A stretch of DNA of 64,000 nucleotides, from the NCBI GenBank assembly GCA_008828725.1, contig MEHQ01004270.1, positions 124,001-188,000 of the forward strand, in the 5' to 3' direction. The stretch is from Saccharina japonica (Eukaryota > Sar > Phaeophyceae > Laminariales > Laminariaceae). Numbering within the stretch: the stretch's first letter is position 1; every line of letters starts with the position of its first letter. The notes beneath the pieces were generated by a model that worked only from the letters and a program-made list of their open reading frames with translations, had not been told where the DNA came from and did no database searches. This document shows, one piece after another, positions 63,230 through 64,000 of the stretch. Position numbers and translations under genes: made by a program.

Positions 63230-64000
63230 TTGGCTGACCAAACCCATGCCAGAGGCCGCTGACTCTTTCTGGAAAGTTGGTGCAAGGTTCCACCACACCC
63301 GGGTAGCATAGGGTCCCCTCCCCGGATCGTGAATCCATCCATATCACTAAAACTCGTACAAACCGGGGACAAAATCGGTGATCCCCCGGGTCGAAAACGC
63401 CTCGCACGGTGTGGAAAACCCACCCCCATCGGCTGATCACTGATTAACTGAGGTTCATGGAGCCAGCGGCACCAGGGGATGATAGCGTCCAATCCCCTGA
63501 TCATATATATGTTCATGCATCTACGTCTCCAACAACCCGGGGACGAAAACGGAAACGCGTAAGATGTGGAAGCCCCAACCCCACTGACTGATTCGCGATT
63601 ATATGAGGCTCACGGAGTCAACGCGCGGCGAGCATTGTCAACCCGAACAACGTCGGGGTCCCGCCGCACCCAGGGACTACAAGGTCCCATCCCCGGATCA
63701 GAGATCCTTACACATATCGGAAACCCCCAAACACCTAGGGAAATGGCGTTCCCCCGGATCGATACCAAGGTGTGGAAACCCTTCTCCCATAGGCTGATGG
63801 CTGAATGGGCTGGGGCTCATGTAGCCAGCGCGCGGCGAGAGTTTCTCCTCGGGACAACATCGAGGCCCCGCCGCACCCGGGGACTATATATTTCCAACCC
63901 CGGATCCGAAATCCCTACATACCAATCCGGGGACAAAAATGGAGTTCCCCCGGGTCAATACCGACTCGTAAGGTGTGGAAACCCCACCCGTATCGGCTGA
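63230..64000 (+). repeat. Satellite array of about 190-220-bp units, runs off the window
   Basis: At least four units share GGTGTGGAAACCC, CATCGGCTGAT, CGCGCGGCGAG, CGCCGCACCCGGGGACTA, CCCCGGATC and AACCCGGGGACAAAA in order. They start near 63230, 63410, 63566 and 63768. The last unit is cut by the window end. Confidence 0.75.

Noticed and set aside
1-64000. CRISPR array or bacterial defence island
   Set aside because: No regularly spaced short repeats with unique spacers, no bacterial operon structure, and introns are clearly present.

Overview
The window looks like nuclear DNA of a stramenopile, most likely a brown alga (species not resolved). Three things support this: a long intron-rich gene encoding a cysteine-rich multi-pass membrane protein of the type frequent in brown algae and oomycetes, an intronless ankyrin-repeat gene whose repeats have the G-H-L-D-V-L-Q-W-A-R-x-N-G-C-P-W-D form typical of brown-algal genomes, and very dense small mobile elements. 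No rRNA gene, complete tRNA gene, CRISPR array or bacterial operon is visible.

Layout. Positions 295-26187 (+) carry one gene that I rebuilt from 15 exons. Its 5' end lies left of the window. All splice phases agree and give 960 codons plus a stop inside the window. It includes a 23-nt microexon entered from a GC donor, and two exons have a truncated duplicate just upstream. Its introns are filled with inverted-repeat elements: family A (about 250 bp, 4-bp target duplications), family B (about 110 bp), small TTAA-target elements, a 369-bp miniature LTR element (TRIM), minisatellites and a poly-C-tailed repeat (family D). Positions 26200-36300 are gene-poor and hold more of these elements, a satellite of roughly 260-300-bp units (29290-32090) interrupted by a tRNA-headed SINE, and an inverted pair of family C.

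Positions 36349-49050 form a transposon cluster. A 1.12-kb element (36356-37475) and a 4.65-kb element (41738-46388) share about 35-bp terminal inverted repeats and each has a 7-bp target duplication. The larger one contains a decayed LINE (endonuclease, reverse transcriptase and C-terminal Cys/His motif, minus strand), which is unexpected for a TIR-bounded element. The LINE itself carries a 558-bp A-tailed insert flanked by 47-bp direct repeats. Also here are a duplicated 700-900-bp block, an 800-bp TIR element with a near-perfect central hairpin, an inverted pair of unclassified repeats and a fragment of a second LINE.

Positions 49100-53900 hold fold-back and TIR elements, including a PIF/Harbinger-like one with TAA target duplications. 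Positions 54009-55526 (+) encode an intact 505-aa protein with 15 ankyrin-type repeats arranged in four-repeat super-units. Positions 55527-64000 hold T-rich degenerate tandem repeats, two family A copies, the best copy of family D with a poly-C tract of about 50 bases, a long AAT microsatellite, and a tandem satellite that runs off the right edge.

The two protein genes appear functional and unrelated to each other. Almost everything else is mobile or repetitive DNA, and the nesting gives a relative order: family A is older than the TTAA and B elements inserted in it, and the satellite is older than its SINE.
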